64,000 nt of DNA, taken from the NCBI RefSeq assembly GCF_006540305.1, contig NZ_BJOR01000001.1, positions 7,750,001-7,814,000 of the forward strand. The letters are read 5' to 3'. A model generated the notes under the pieces. It worked only from the letters and a program-made list of their open reading frames with translations. It was not told where the DNA came from and ran no database searches. Origin of the DNA: Streptomyces sp. 6-11-2 (GTDB lineage: Bacteria > Actinomycetota > Actinomycetes > Streptomycetales > Streptomycetaceae). This document shows, one piece after another, positions 8,020 to 15,072 of the stretch (the first letter of the stretch is position 1; every line of letters starts with the position of its first letter). Position numbers and translations under genes: made by a program.

Positions 8020-9182
8020 CCGGGTGTCTGCCGGGCGGTGCTGGGGATGGTCCGTCGCGTCGCCTCATCCAGGAAACGGGAGTGATCCCGGACGTAGAGC
8101 GATTCCTCGTGCAACTGGTTCACGTTCATCACCAGCGCACCCAGGCTCGCCGATCCGGAGCGGACGGCGATGACCGCGGTGCCGGCGACGGCCAGGCTCA
8201 TGTGTCCGCTCGTGATCAGCCAGAACATGGTCCCGTACGTTGCCGCCATGGCCAGGCCGGACAGTGCGGAGGCCACCCACTCGGTGGCGGCCTTGCTGGA
8301 GGCCAGCCGCTCCTGCTCGGCTTCGGCGCTCTCGGCCATGCGCTCGTAGCGGCTGAGCAGGAACGGCCCGACGGCGTGGATGCGGACTTCCTGCGCGGCG
8401 GTGCGTTCGGTGAGCAGGTTGCCGATGAGGCGGCCGGCCCGTACGTGCTCGATCCAGCTCATCACCGACACGTACCGTTCCTGTGCCACCCGCATCGCGC
8501 CCCAGCCCCGCGGCGCCGCGATGAGGATCAGCATCGGCAGCAGGGCCGGGTGCAGGACGGTGAGCACGCCGGCGGTGGAGATCAGGGAGATGCTCCCGTT
8601 CAGCGCGGCCACACAGGCGCCGACCATACGGCGGGCGGATCCCGCGCCGTACTGGGCGACGTCGATCAGCCGCCGGAACTCCGGATCCTCGATGGCCTCC
8701 AGCTCCACCGACGCGGCGGCGGCCAGGTATTGCGTCGTGGCGACCCGCTCGACCAGAGGCTCCATCCGGCCCGCCCGCGAGGTCGACCATGCGGCCAGAC
8801 CCGAGTTGACCACGGCTGCCCCTGCGGCGGCGAGCAAGCCGGGCAGCACCGCGTGCAATCGCTCCACCGGAGTGCCTGAGCCGAGCAACGCGTGCATGAC
8901 GGCGTTGACCGCGAGTAATCCGACTGCCGCCGCGACCCCTTGTCCGATCTCGCTGATCGCGACGGCGAGCAATGCGCTCCGGTCCGCGTCCCACGCCATC
9001 CGTAAGGTCGCCCTGACCAGCCTCGGCATGGAGCGGAGAGCGGACACCATGGTCAAGTCGAGTCGCGCGTACTCGTGTTCGGACCAACCCATGTCGTAGC
9101 GCAACGGACCGCCGAACAGCTCCCGTTCCGCATCCGAGACCCGGGGTTCGGCCATCCGCACGCGTCCGAAAAACCCCTTCAC
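8016..9182 (-). CDS. ABC exporter membrane domain lacking the ATPase domain
   Basis: A 388-residue protein equivalent to the transmembrane half of a bacterial ABC exporter. It has a short cytosolic N-terminus, paired hydrophobic helices near residues 70-130 and 185-215, EFRRLIDVAQYGAG in an intracellular loop, and a last pair near 300-340, ending LYVRDHSRFLDEATRRTIP. In full-length exporters the Walker A/B nucleotide-binding domain begins about here; none is present, and the stop overlaps the methyltransferase start. Either a deletion removed about 250 residues or the ATPase is encoded elsewhere. GTG start overlaps the upstream tiny ORF's stop (GTGA). Related exporters occur in actinomycete lanthipeptide clusters. 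Confidence 0.8.
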   Translation of the reverse strand: MKGFFGRVRMAEPRVSDAERELFGGPLRYDMGWSEHEYARLDLTMVSALRSMPRLVRATLRMAWDADRSALLAVAISEIGQGVAAAVGLLAVNAVMHALLGSGTPVERLHAVLPGLLAAAGAAVVNSGLAAWSTSRAGRMEPLVERVATTQYLAAAASVELEAIEDPEFRRLIDVAQYGAGSARRMVGACVAALNGSISLISTAGVLTVLHPALLPMLILIAAPRGWGAMRVAQERYVSVMSWIEHVRAGRLIGNLLTERTAAQEVRIHAVGPFLLSRYERMAESAEAEQERLASSKAATEWVASALSGLAMAATYGTMFWLITSGHMSLAVAGTAVIAVRSGSASLGALVMNVNQLHEESLYVRDHSRFLDEATRRTIPSTARQTPG

Positions 9183-9331
9183 AGGGCGCCTCCGAGCACG
9201 GGCCGGTTCAGCGCCCTGTACGAGGGCCCGTGGGTGAGCATCGCGAAGATGGCCGCGGTGTAGAGGTGGTCGTCCGGTGGGGGTTTCTCCACGGAGGTGA
9301 GTCGTCCGTCGACGCCGGGGAGGTTCGTCAT
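9179..9331 (-). CDS. Tiny coupled ORF 2 of the RiPP-like locus (50 aa)
   Basis: Fifty codons starting ATG 9331 (MTNLPGVDGRLTSVEKPP...) and ending ...LNRPVLGGAL. The start overlaps the stop of tiny ORF 1 and its stop overlaps the transporter GTG, a fully coupled chain. There is no cysteine, no signal peptide and no membrane helix. The region DDHLYTAAIFAMLTHGPSYR could form a helix. I do not recognise the family. It could be a RiPP precursor, a small chaperone-like partner, or a remnant. Position between LanC remnant and exporter makes a precursor-like role the most interesting possibility. Confidence 0.5.
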   Translation of the reverse strand: MTNLPGVDGRLTSVEKPPPDDHLYTAAIFAMLTHGPSYRALNRPVLGGAL

Positions 9332-9471
9332 GCCAGGTACCTCGTATCCGGTCGCGATGCGCTGGCAGGGAACCCGATGCCGCCGTCAGTGGGACGAACG
9401 GCAGTGCCCGAGGGAGCGGCGATGGTTTCGAACACAGGATGAACGAACGCAGGCCGGTGCAAGGTATGCAT
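9328..9471 (-). CDS. Tiny coupled ORF 1 of the RiPP-like locus (47 aa)
   Basis: Forty-seven codons from ATG 9471 (MHTLHRPAFVHPVFETI...), continuing AAPSGTAVRPTDGGIGFPAS and ending RPDTRYLA. A strong Shine-Dalgarno (TGAGGAG) lies 5 bases upstream of the ATG. The stop overlaps the ATG of tiny ORF 2. It is rich in Pro, Ser, Thr and Gly and lacks cysteine, so it could not form classic lanthionine rings. Family not recognised. It is the first intact gene after the LanC remnant, which makes it the best candidate for a modified-peptide precursor here. Confidence 0.55.
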   Translation of the reverse strand: MHTLHRPAFVHPVFETIAAPSGTAVRPTDGGIGFPASASRPDTRYLA

Positions 9472-9561
9472 GGGCACTCCTCAGGGCGTGATGCGGATAG
9501 GTGATCGGATAACTGAAGGATTCCTGTCGCCGTTACGGGTCTGCGGGGGCGAAATCTAGAA

Positions 9562-9571
9562 CGAGATCTCG
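9562..9571. promoter_or_regulatory. Palindrome upstream of the tiny-ORF operon
   Basis: CGAGATCTCG is a perfect 10-bp palindrome about 90 bp upstream of tiny ORF 1, in an A-T-richer patch between the LanC remnant and the operon. It may be an operator for this transcription unit; no regulator is identified. Confidence 0.25.
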
Positions 9572-9729
9572 ATTAACGGGCGCAACCTTGATAGGGTAGA
9601 GGGTCGCGCGCCGTGATGCTGCGTTCGATCACTCCTGTGGGTGTGGGTACTGCTTCTGGGGGATTGCGGAGAGGCGTCAGCGTGGCAGCGCTTCGTGGGC
9701 GGCTCCTTCTTTCGGTCCGGGCGACGACC

Positions 9730-9968
9730 GCGCACGTCGCGGCCCGCATGTCCGGCGCGGCTGAGCAGGAACTCCAGCGCGGGGGCGCCGTGGAACGGGG
9801 ACGCGTTGCCGCCGGTGCTGACGCCGCTGGCAATGGCCTGCGCCAGGTACTGGCCTGCGCCAGGTGGTGCCGTGCAGTGGGAAGGTCACCGCGCTCGATG
9901 AGCAGCAACGCCGTCCCGAGTGCGCCCTCGGACAGGTCCTGCGTCCGGGGCAAGGCCGCCGCCGCCAT
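9730..9968 (-). pseudogene. LanC-like lanthionine cyclase remnant
   Basis: Minus-strand frames read PRTQDLSEGALGTALLLIERGD from about 9968, then, after a frame change, HLAQAIASGVSTGGNASPF and HGAPALEFLLSRAG. This is the pattern of the first repeat of LanC-like proteins (DLSxGAxGxALLxIE and FxGAPALxFxL). The break coincides with a direct repeat of GGCCTGCGCCAGGT at 9835-9848 and 9852-9865, so a 17-bp duplication probably caused the shift. The catalytic His/Cys zinc site of LanC, far downstream in the family, is absent. Dead gene, but diagnostic of a lanthipeptide-type locus. Confidence 0.65.
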
Positions 9969-9971
9969 GAG

Positions 9972-10239
9972 CGTGCCTTCAGCGGGAGGACGAGGCTGTG
10001 GGCCCGGCCGTCGATCCAGCCGGCGGCGTCTGGTGGTGGCGCATCGTGCAGGGTCGCGATGCGGTTCGGACTGGCGTTCAGGTGGGCGCGCAGTTGGTCC
10101 AGGTGCGTGCCCTGACGCAGGTCGGGGGGAGTTGCTGGTCGTCCTCGGCCAGGAGCACGCGCTCCGGCACACGGAACCGGCCCATCCAGGCATGCAGTTG
10201 AGCGGCCCACTGATCCAGCGTCGCGGTGCGGCCATGGGC
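9972..10239 (-). pseudogene. LanB-type dehydratase remnant
   Basis: Frame one reads TATLDQWAAQLHAWMGRFRV then PERVLLAEDDQQLP. After a single-base shift in a C-run near 10120 it continues DLRQGTHLDQLRAHLNASPN and PDAAGWIDGRAHSLVLPLKA. These match the last third of the N-terminal domain of lantibiotic dehydratases (glutamylation domain), where a (L/V)xEGDQxLxLDL strand and a GWxxGRAHxxVxPL strand recur. The preceding 600 or more residues and the following SpaB_C domain are missing, and the end abuts the LanC remnant. Overlaps the 5' region of the divergent helicase gene. Confidence 0.7.
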
Positions 10240-10375
10240 GGCCTGGGCGGTTGCCCCGCGCTACCGTGTACCGTTTGCGGCGTCGCTGTGTTGGTGCTCC
10301 GTTCGGTGTCCCTGGCTGGTGGCCGCGTCCCCGCCGCGCCTTCCTCGGTACGGTCCCTTCGGAGGAAGGCTCTCT

Positions 10376-11797
10376 GTGAGCGAATCAGCACGTGCCGATG
10401 CCCGGCAGCAGGACGATGTATCCACCGCGCCGGGCGCCACTTCGGCGGTGTCCACGGCGGTGTCCTTCGCGCAGCTGGGGCTGCCGGCCGAGGTTCTGCG
10501 GACGCTCGACGAGCATGACGTGACCGTGCCCTTCCCCGTCCAGGCGGCGACGCTGCCGAACGCGCTCGCGGGACGGGACGTCCTGGGCCGGGGCCGCACA
10601 GGATCCGGCAAGACGCTCGCATTCGGCCTGGGGATGCTCGCCCGGACTGCCGGGCGGCGCGCGCAGTCCAAAGAGCCGTTGGCGCTCGTTCTGGTGCCCA
10701 CCAGGGAGCTGGCGCAGCAGGTCGGTGAGGCGCTCACCCCGTACGCCGAGGCACTGCGGCTGCGGCTCGCGACCGTGGTGGGCGGAGTGTCCATCGGACG
10801 ACAGGCCGCCGTGCTGCGGGAGGGCGCCGAGATCGTCGTCGCCACGCCCGGTCGGCTGCACGACCTCATCGAGCGCAAGGGCTGCCGACTGGGACAGGTG
10901 CGCATCACGGTCCTGGACGAGGCCGACCAGATGTGTGGCATGGGGTTCCTGCCACAGGTCACCGAGATCCTGGACCAGGTGCGTCCCGACGGGCAACGCA
11001 TGCTGTTCTCCGCCACCCTCGACCGCGACGTCGACCAGCTGGTGCAGAGCTACCTGCGCGACCCCGCCGTCCACTCCGTGGACCCCTCGTCCAGCGCGGT
11101 CTCCGCGATCGAGCACCACGTCTTCGTCGTGCACGGCCCGGACCGGTACGCGGTGACCACGGAGATCGCCGCCCGGGACGGCCGCGTCCTGCTGTTCCTG
11201 GACACCAAGCACGGCGTCGACCAGCTCACCCGGCATCTGCGGGCCAGCGGCGTGGCCGCCGCCGCCTTGCACAGCGGGAAGTCCCAGCCGCAGCGCACCC
11301 GGACCCTGGCCCAGTTCAAGAACGGGCAGGTCACCGCGCTGGTTGCGACGAACGTCGCCGCACGCGGCCTCCACGTCGACGACCTCGACCTGGTGGTCAA
11401 CGTTGACCCGGCCACCGACCCCAAGGACTATCTGCACCGCGCGGGCCGCACGGCCCGGGCCGGCCGCTCCGGCATCGTCGTGACACTCGTCCTGTCGGGA
11501 CAGCGCCGCGAGACGAGCCAGATCATGACGGACGCCGACGTCGCCCCCAAGGTCACCACAGTGCGGTCCGGCGAGGCGGAGCTGAGCCGGATCACCGGCG
11601 CCAAGGCCCCCTCCGGAGTGCCTCTCGACAACGGGCCCGCCGCACCGCGCCCCAAGAACCACAACGCCCCGTTCCGCGGCCTCGGCACCACCAAGGACGC
11701 GAAGGGCGGTTCCGGCGGCAGGCCGTCCCGCAAGAGCAGCGAGGCCCGCACGCTCGCGGAGGCCCGCAAGGCGGCCCGGGTGCGGCGCGGCGGCTGA
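10376..11797 (+). CDS. DEAD-box RNA helicase
   Basis: A 473-residue ATP-dependent RNA helicase. It has a Q motif (FAQLGLPAEVLRTL...PFPVQ, residues 28-55), Walker A GRGRTGSGKT near 71-80, PTRELAQQ near 105, TPGRLHD near 155, DEAD box VLDEADQM near 180, SAT near 212, and the second RecA domain ending HRAGRTARAGRSG near 354. A basic, Gly/Lys/Arg-rich tail (residues 400-473) probably binds RNA. GTG 10376 is preferred because GGAGGAAGG lies 6 bases upstream and earlier codons run antisense to the LanB remnant. Roles in ribosome assembly or cold response are typical of the family. Confidence 0.93.
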   Translation: MSESARADARQQDDVSTAPGATSAVSTAVSFAQLGLPAEVLRTLDEHDVTVPFPVQAATLPNALAGRDVLGRGRTGSGKTLAFGLGMLARTAGRRAQSKEPLALVLVPTRELAQQVGEALTPYAEALRLRLATVVGGVSIGRQAAVLREGAEIVVATPGRLHDLIERKGCRLGQVRITVLDEADQMCGMGFLPQVTEILDQVRPDGQRMLFSATLDRDVDQLVQSYLRDPAVHSVDPSSSAVSAIEHHVFVVHGPDRYAVTTEIAARDGRVLLFLDTKHGVDQLTRHLRASGVAAAALHSGKSQPQRTRTLAQFKNGQVTALVATNVAARGLHVDDLDLVVNVDPATDPKDYLHRAGRTARAGRSGIVVTLVLSGQRRETSQIMTDADVAPKVTTVRSGEAELSRITGAKAPSGVPLDNGPAAPRPKNHNAPFRGLGTTKDAKGGSGGRPSRKSSEARTLAEARKAARVRRGG

Positions 11798-12110
11798 GCC
11801 CGGCTTCCCGGACTGCCGGGCGTTCGCGGCGGTCCTCGCGACCGACCCCGGACGGAGCACACCCACGCCGACCACCAGGAGGCGTGAAACGGGCGGCCTC
11901 GCTCCTGATCCGGAGCAAACTCCCAGATCAGGTCCGGACCTGTCCACAACTTCTCTGGAAGCAATCTCAGAAGTGAACATCCTGGCCGGGAGTATCGGCT
12001 CTTGGGGAAGGTTTCGGCAGGAGATCGCGTTGCAGGAAGTCGTAGCATGAGACGGGGTGTGTTGCGCCCTTGATCGATGTGACCGCTGCTAGCGCGAGGA
12101 GGTGAACGGG
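11798..12110. other. Intergenic stretch without a recognised gene
   Basis: About 310 bp between the helicase and the first tiny ORF. Reading frames on both strands are open in places only because of GC bias. No RNA gene or IS end seen. A TTGATC hexamer at 12070 may be part of a promoter for the small-gene operon. Confidence 0.5.
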
Positions 12111-12188
12111 ATGAGTCCCTGCAGCAGTAGTCCCAGCTCCCATTCCGTTGCACCCGAGGCGCCCGGCGGTCAGCGTGTCGCCGGCTGA
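12111..12188 (+). CDS. Very small ORF (25 aa) with a strong ribosome-binding site
   Basis: ATG 12111 is preceded by AGGAGGT at the right distance, one of the best Shine-Dalgarno sequences in the window. It encodes MSPCSSSPSSHSVAPEAPGG... and stops after 25 codons. The peptide is Ser/Pro-rich with one cysteine and has no known family. It leads a chain of three small same-strand genes. It may be a real microprotein, a leader peptide or a ribosome-loading ORF. Confidence 0.45.
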   Translation: MSPCSSSPSSHSVAPEAPGGQRVAG

Positions 12189-12278
12189 CGGCCTGCCTCG
12201 ACTCGAAGTGCGAAGCGCCAGGCAGTGATCGTGTTCGCCGCCGGCGCGCCTCGGGTGCCGATCAGGCGGAGGTGCGTC

Positions 12279-12461
12279 ATGACGATCACCATCACGCTGC
12301 CCCGTTTCCCTGTCCCCGCGGTCACCGAGCGCGGCCTGCGGCAGCTGCTGCCGGCCGCCGAACCGGCGATCCTCGCCCTGGCTGACGCCTGCGGCATCGG
12401 GATGCCGGTGAGCCTGCTGTGGCTCAGCATCAAGCTCGCCCGGTCCGCTGTGCAGAACTGA
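12279..12461 (+). CDS. Small hypothetical protein (60 aa)
   Basis: ATG 12279 follows GGAGG. The product begins MTITITLPRFPVPAVTERGL and has a mildly hydrophobic C-terminal half (ILALADACGIGMPVSLLWLS) that might be a short membrane-associated helix. Family not recognised. It lies 90 bp after the 25-aa ORF and 27 bp before the next gene, suggesting a common transcript. Confidence 0.55.
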   Translation: MTITITLPRFPVPAVTERGLRQLLPAAEPAILALADACGIGMPVSLLWLSIKLARSAVQN

Positions 12462-12488
12462 CCGACAGTGGCCCCCTGGAGGCAGACG

Positions 12489-12740
12489 GTGAACGGTCCG
12501 CAAGAAGAAGCCCGCCTGGCGGTTCGCCGGGCGGGCCAACGACTGACCGAGGACGCGGCTGCCTTGATGGCCGCGTCCGGGGAGGCCGCCGAGATCGGGT
12601 TGGAGACGCGCGCGGAGGAACTCCGACGCGCCATCCTTGTTGCCTGGAGTGCCGGTGTGGCGCCCGAGGACATTGCCCATGACGCAGGTGTGGAGGTCGG
12701 TGTGATCCGTGACTGGGTCGGACCGGGCCTCGGCTCGTAG
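12489..12740 (+). CDS. Small hypothetical protein with a helix-turn-helix-like tail (83 aa)
   Basis: GTG 12489 has GGAGG 6 bases upstream and is preferred over ATG 12468. The 83-residue product is helical and acidic: EEARLAVRRAGQRLTEDAAA near the start and RRAILVAWSAGVAPEDIAHD then AGVEVGVIRDWV at the end, which resembles a short sigma-like or HTH segment. No family assigned. A hairpin terminator follows closely, marking the end of the small-gene operon. Confidence 0.6.
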   Translation: MNGPQEEARLAVRRAGQRLTEDAAALMAASGEAAEIGLETRAEELRRAILVAWSAGVAPEDIAHDAGVEVGVIRDWVGPGLGS

Positions 12741-12752
12741 CCGCGTCAGACT

Positions 12753-12781
12753 GGCCACCGCCAGCGGTGCTGGTGGTGGCC
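12753..12781 (+). terminator. Terminator of the small-gene operon
   Basis: GGCCACCGCCAGC pairs with GCTGGTGGTGGCC (13 bp, one G-T wobble) around a GGT loop, 13 bp after the stop at 12740. Confidence 0.6.
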
Positions 12782-12970
12782 TGCTCCTGTTCCTTCGCCA
12801 TGGATCCCCGTCGCCGTGCTCGCCTCGGTCGGCGCCGCCGTCGGCCAGGGACTGCTCATGAAGGGCGGCCGCTACCTGGAAGCCCGCGAAAGCCGGACCG
12901 TGCGGTCGGGCCACGGTGAGGTGGGGACCCTGGGGGCGACTGGTCCGCGGGTGCGGGCACAGTTGAGAGT

Positions 12971-13666
12971 TCAGCGGCGTCGCCGGTCCACCGGGGCCCA
13001 GTGGTCGGAGGCGTCGTGGGCTGGGCTGAAGCGCCCCTCGGGGTCGTCCGGGGCGAACACCCGCATAGTGGTCTCGGCGGTGGTCTTCAGTGTCCAAGCG
13101 GGCTTGGCGTGGCTGCCGGCGTAGGTCACCTCGGCCGTGAGGCGCCAGGTGAGCAGGCGCCGGTCCTCGGTGTGCGGGGCGACGACCACCCGCCGGGTCT
13201 CGCCCACGGGTACGGTCAGCGGCAGCGCGGAGCTCGGATTGAGCGGGTGTCCCGTGTTGCCGACGGCAGTCCGGATGACGGGCGGTGTCTCGTCCAAGAG
13301 GATCTCGTGGTCCGGCATGAGCAACGGCTGGTAGTTCTCCAGGCCTCGACGTCGGGCGTCGGCCAGGTCCTCGGCGAAGGAGATGGAGGGGCCGGGCAGG
13401 GGAGCGACCACCACTCCGTCGGGCCGGAACTCCTCGCGGGAGACGACCTCGGCGCGCAGCGCGCGCAGGACCACGGGGACCGTACCGTTGGCCATCAGAT
13501 CGACATACACGTTGTGGCCGGAGCAGGGGATGTCCAGTGGCTCGGGGCCGACCTCGGAGCTGGGCAGCAGTCGCACGCTGATGTGTGTCAGTCCGAGCAC
13601 GCGGGTGGCGAACCGGACACCGTCGTCGGGTGCGGTGGCGCCGGACGGCCTGCGGGTGGGTGGCAT
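12971..13666 (-). CDS. Hypothetical protein, second of a coupled related pair
   Basis: A 231-residue soluble protein with many short beta-prone strands (LTHISVRLLPSSEVG; HNVYVDLMANGTVPVVLRAL; RRVVVAPHTEDRRLLTWRLT) and a Trp-rich strand (AKPAWTLKTTAETTMRVF) near the end. Family not recognised. ATG 13666 was chosen because it overlaps the upstream gene's stop (TGATG) with GGAG 8 bases before it; ATG 13681 is possible. Arrangement and strand pattern resemble the soluble part of the upstream gene, suggesting an ancient duplication. Confidence 0.65.
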   Translation of the reverse strand: MPPTRRPSGATAPDDGVRFATRVLGLTHISVRLLPSSEVGPEPLDIPCSGHNVYVDLMANGTVPVVLRALRAEVVSREEFRPDGVVVAPLPGPSISFAEDLADARRRGLENYQPLLMPDHEILLDETPPVIRTAVGNTGHPLNPSSALPLTVPVGETRRVVVAPHTEDRRLLTWRLTAEVTYAGSHAKPAWTLKTTAETTMRVFAPDDPEGRFSPAHDASDHWAPVDRRRR

Positions 13667-14409
13667 CAGCTCACGCTCCATTCCGTGCTGCGGGGCGGCC
13701 TGGCCATCGTGCGGAAGGGGTGTCCCGCAAGGTCGATCAGCGTCGTCCCCTGTCGGTCCTCGCAGATCCAGTCGAGCTCCAAAGTCCAGACCACGTAGGA
13801 GTGTTCGGCGACGACGAGCAGCTCGAAGACCTCGGGATCGTCCGGGCTCACCTTGTACGAGAAGGGGCGCCTGTCGTCGCCTCGGGGCTTGAGACGGGGA
13901 GGGTCGGGGTCGAGGAGGACGGTGTAGCGGCGGGGCGAGACGACTCCGGCGTGCGGCATGAGGTACCCGCGCGGGCGATGCCGTTCGAGCACCACCGGGC
14001 GCAGGGCGCTCAGTACGACCGTCCTGCCCGCGAGCGCGGTGACGGTGAGCCGCAGGATGAAACCGCTGGCGGGCACGGTGCGGTCGGGCTCGTCGCCGAG
14101 CGCGGGCACGTGGAAGAAGCTGGTGTCGGTCAGCTTGACATGACAGGCGAGCGGTTCGGGCGGTCCGGCGGACAACGGGTCACGGGTACCGGAACCAGTA
14201 CCCGTGCCGGAACCAGGACCGTCGGTGGCCGGTGCGCGGCGACGGCCGAGAACCTCGGCCAGCTTCTCCACCGCCACGCCCGTGATCACGGCGGTCAGCG
14301 CGGGGGCCAGCCAGCCCGGCGTCTTGTCCGAGGCCCACAACAGAACCACGCCGAGCCCGGCGGCGGCTGTGGTGCCGACGGCGGTGCGCAGAGCGTCGCG
14401 AGCTCTCAT
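13666..14409 (-). CDS. Hypothetical membrane-anchored beta-rich protein, first of a coupled pair
   Basis: About 247 residues. Two hydrophobic helices at the N-terminus (VGTTAAAGLGVVLLW; LAPALTAVITGVAV) are followed by a Gly/Thr linker and a beta-rich domain (LACHVKLTDTSFFHVP; ASGFILRLTVTALAGRTVVL; FELLVVAEHSYVVWTLELDW). No family assigned. Start uncertain: ATG 14409, or GTG 14427 six codons earlier. Translationally coupled to the next gene, with which it shares a strand layout. A membrane-tethered partner pair is a reasonable guess. Confidence 0.6.
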   Translation of the reverse strand: MRARDALRTAVGTTAAAGLGVVLLWASDKTPGWLAPALTAVITGVAVEKLAEVLGRRRAPATDGPGSGTGTGSGTRDPLSAGPPEPLACHVKLTDTSFFHVPALGDEPDRTVPASGFILRLTVTALAGRTVVLSALRPVVLERHRPRGYLMPHAGVVSPRRYTVLLDPDPPRLKPRGDDRRPFSYKVSPDDPEVFELLVVAEHSYVVWTLELDWICEDRQGTTLIDLAGHPFRTMARPPRSTEWSVS

Positions 14410-14695
14410 CGGACCCCCGTCGGTCACAGCGCGCTACGTGCTCTCAAGTCTCCTCCTTCGTAGAGGTGTTGAGCAACCGTGCCGCGCGGTGGGTGGGACG
14501 GCCGATCACGCCGGCAACTGCACCTCGCCGGCGTCGCCGCACCGCCGTCGAAGACGAGCCGGTAGTGCTGGTACGTGTGCGGGGACGGGACTGAGAGTGC
14601 GGGATGTGGTGTTCTGCCGGTCCTGTCATCGCTCGATGGTGTGACGTTGGGGCATCGCTGCCGGTCAGGAGTTCGGGGTTCGTTTTGGTTGTGGC

Positions 14696-14845
14696 ATGAG
14701 CATGGCAAGCCGTGCCCGAGCGATCTCACCGATGAGCAGTGGGAGCTCGTCGAACCCGTGATCACGGCATGGAAGGCCTGGCATCGGTCAGTCAGCGGGC
14801 ATCAGGGGAAGTATGCGATGCGGGAGATCGTGAACGCGACGCCTG
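14696..14845 (+). pseudogene. IS5-family transposase N-terminal fragment
   Basis: A plus-strand frame reads PSDLTDEQWELVEPVITAWK then YAMREIVNA. This is the start of an IS5-type transposase (the usual sequence is SDLTDEQWELLEPLLP...REIVNAIFYVLRTGCQWR). Homology ends abruptly at 14845, just before the position of the first catalytic region. No terminal repeat found. Remnant of an insertion. Confidence 0.7.
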
Positions 14846-15072
14846 TTCAGCCGGGGCATCCTCATCGAACCCGAACCCGGCTTGTTCGCCCGCCCCGACG
14901 CCTGAGGGCCCCCACCCGCGACCAGCGATCCTTCCCCAACCTCGCCCACGAAACGGACAAGAGCTCACGTTCCGCACTCTCATAGGTGAGTTGAATGCTG
15001 GCCACCACCACCTCTGAGTCGACCGGGTTCCGGATCGGCGGACGCGGGCCGGCGGTACCGGCCCGCGTCGGG

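Noticed and set aside
9613..10518. 301-aa plus-strand frame over the LanB/LanC remnants
   Set aside because: Antisense to recognisable, though broken, LanB and LanC motifs; no ribosome-binding site.
10385..11980. 531-aa minus-strand open frame opposite the DEAD-box helicase
   Set aside because: Exact antisense of a gene with all helicase motifs; composition follows the codon bias of the sense strand.
11967..13097. 376-aa minus-strand frame over the small-gene operon
   Set aside because: Arg/Pro/His-rich and featureless; the plus strand has ribosome-binding sites and a terminator.
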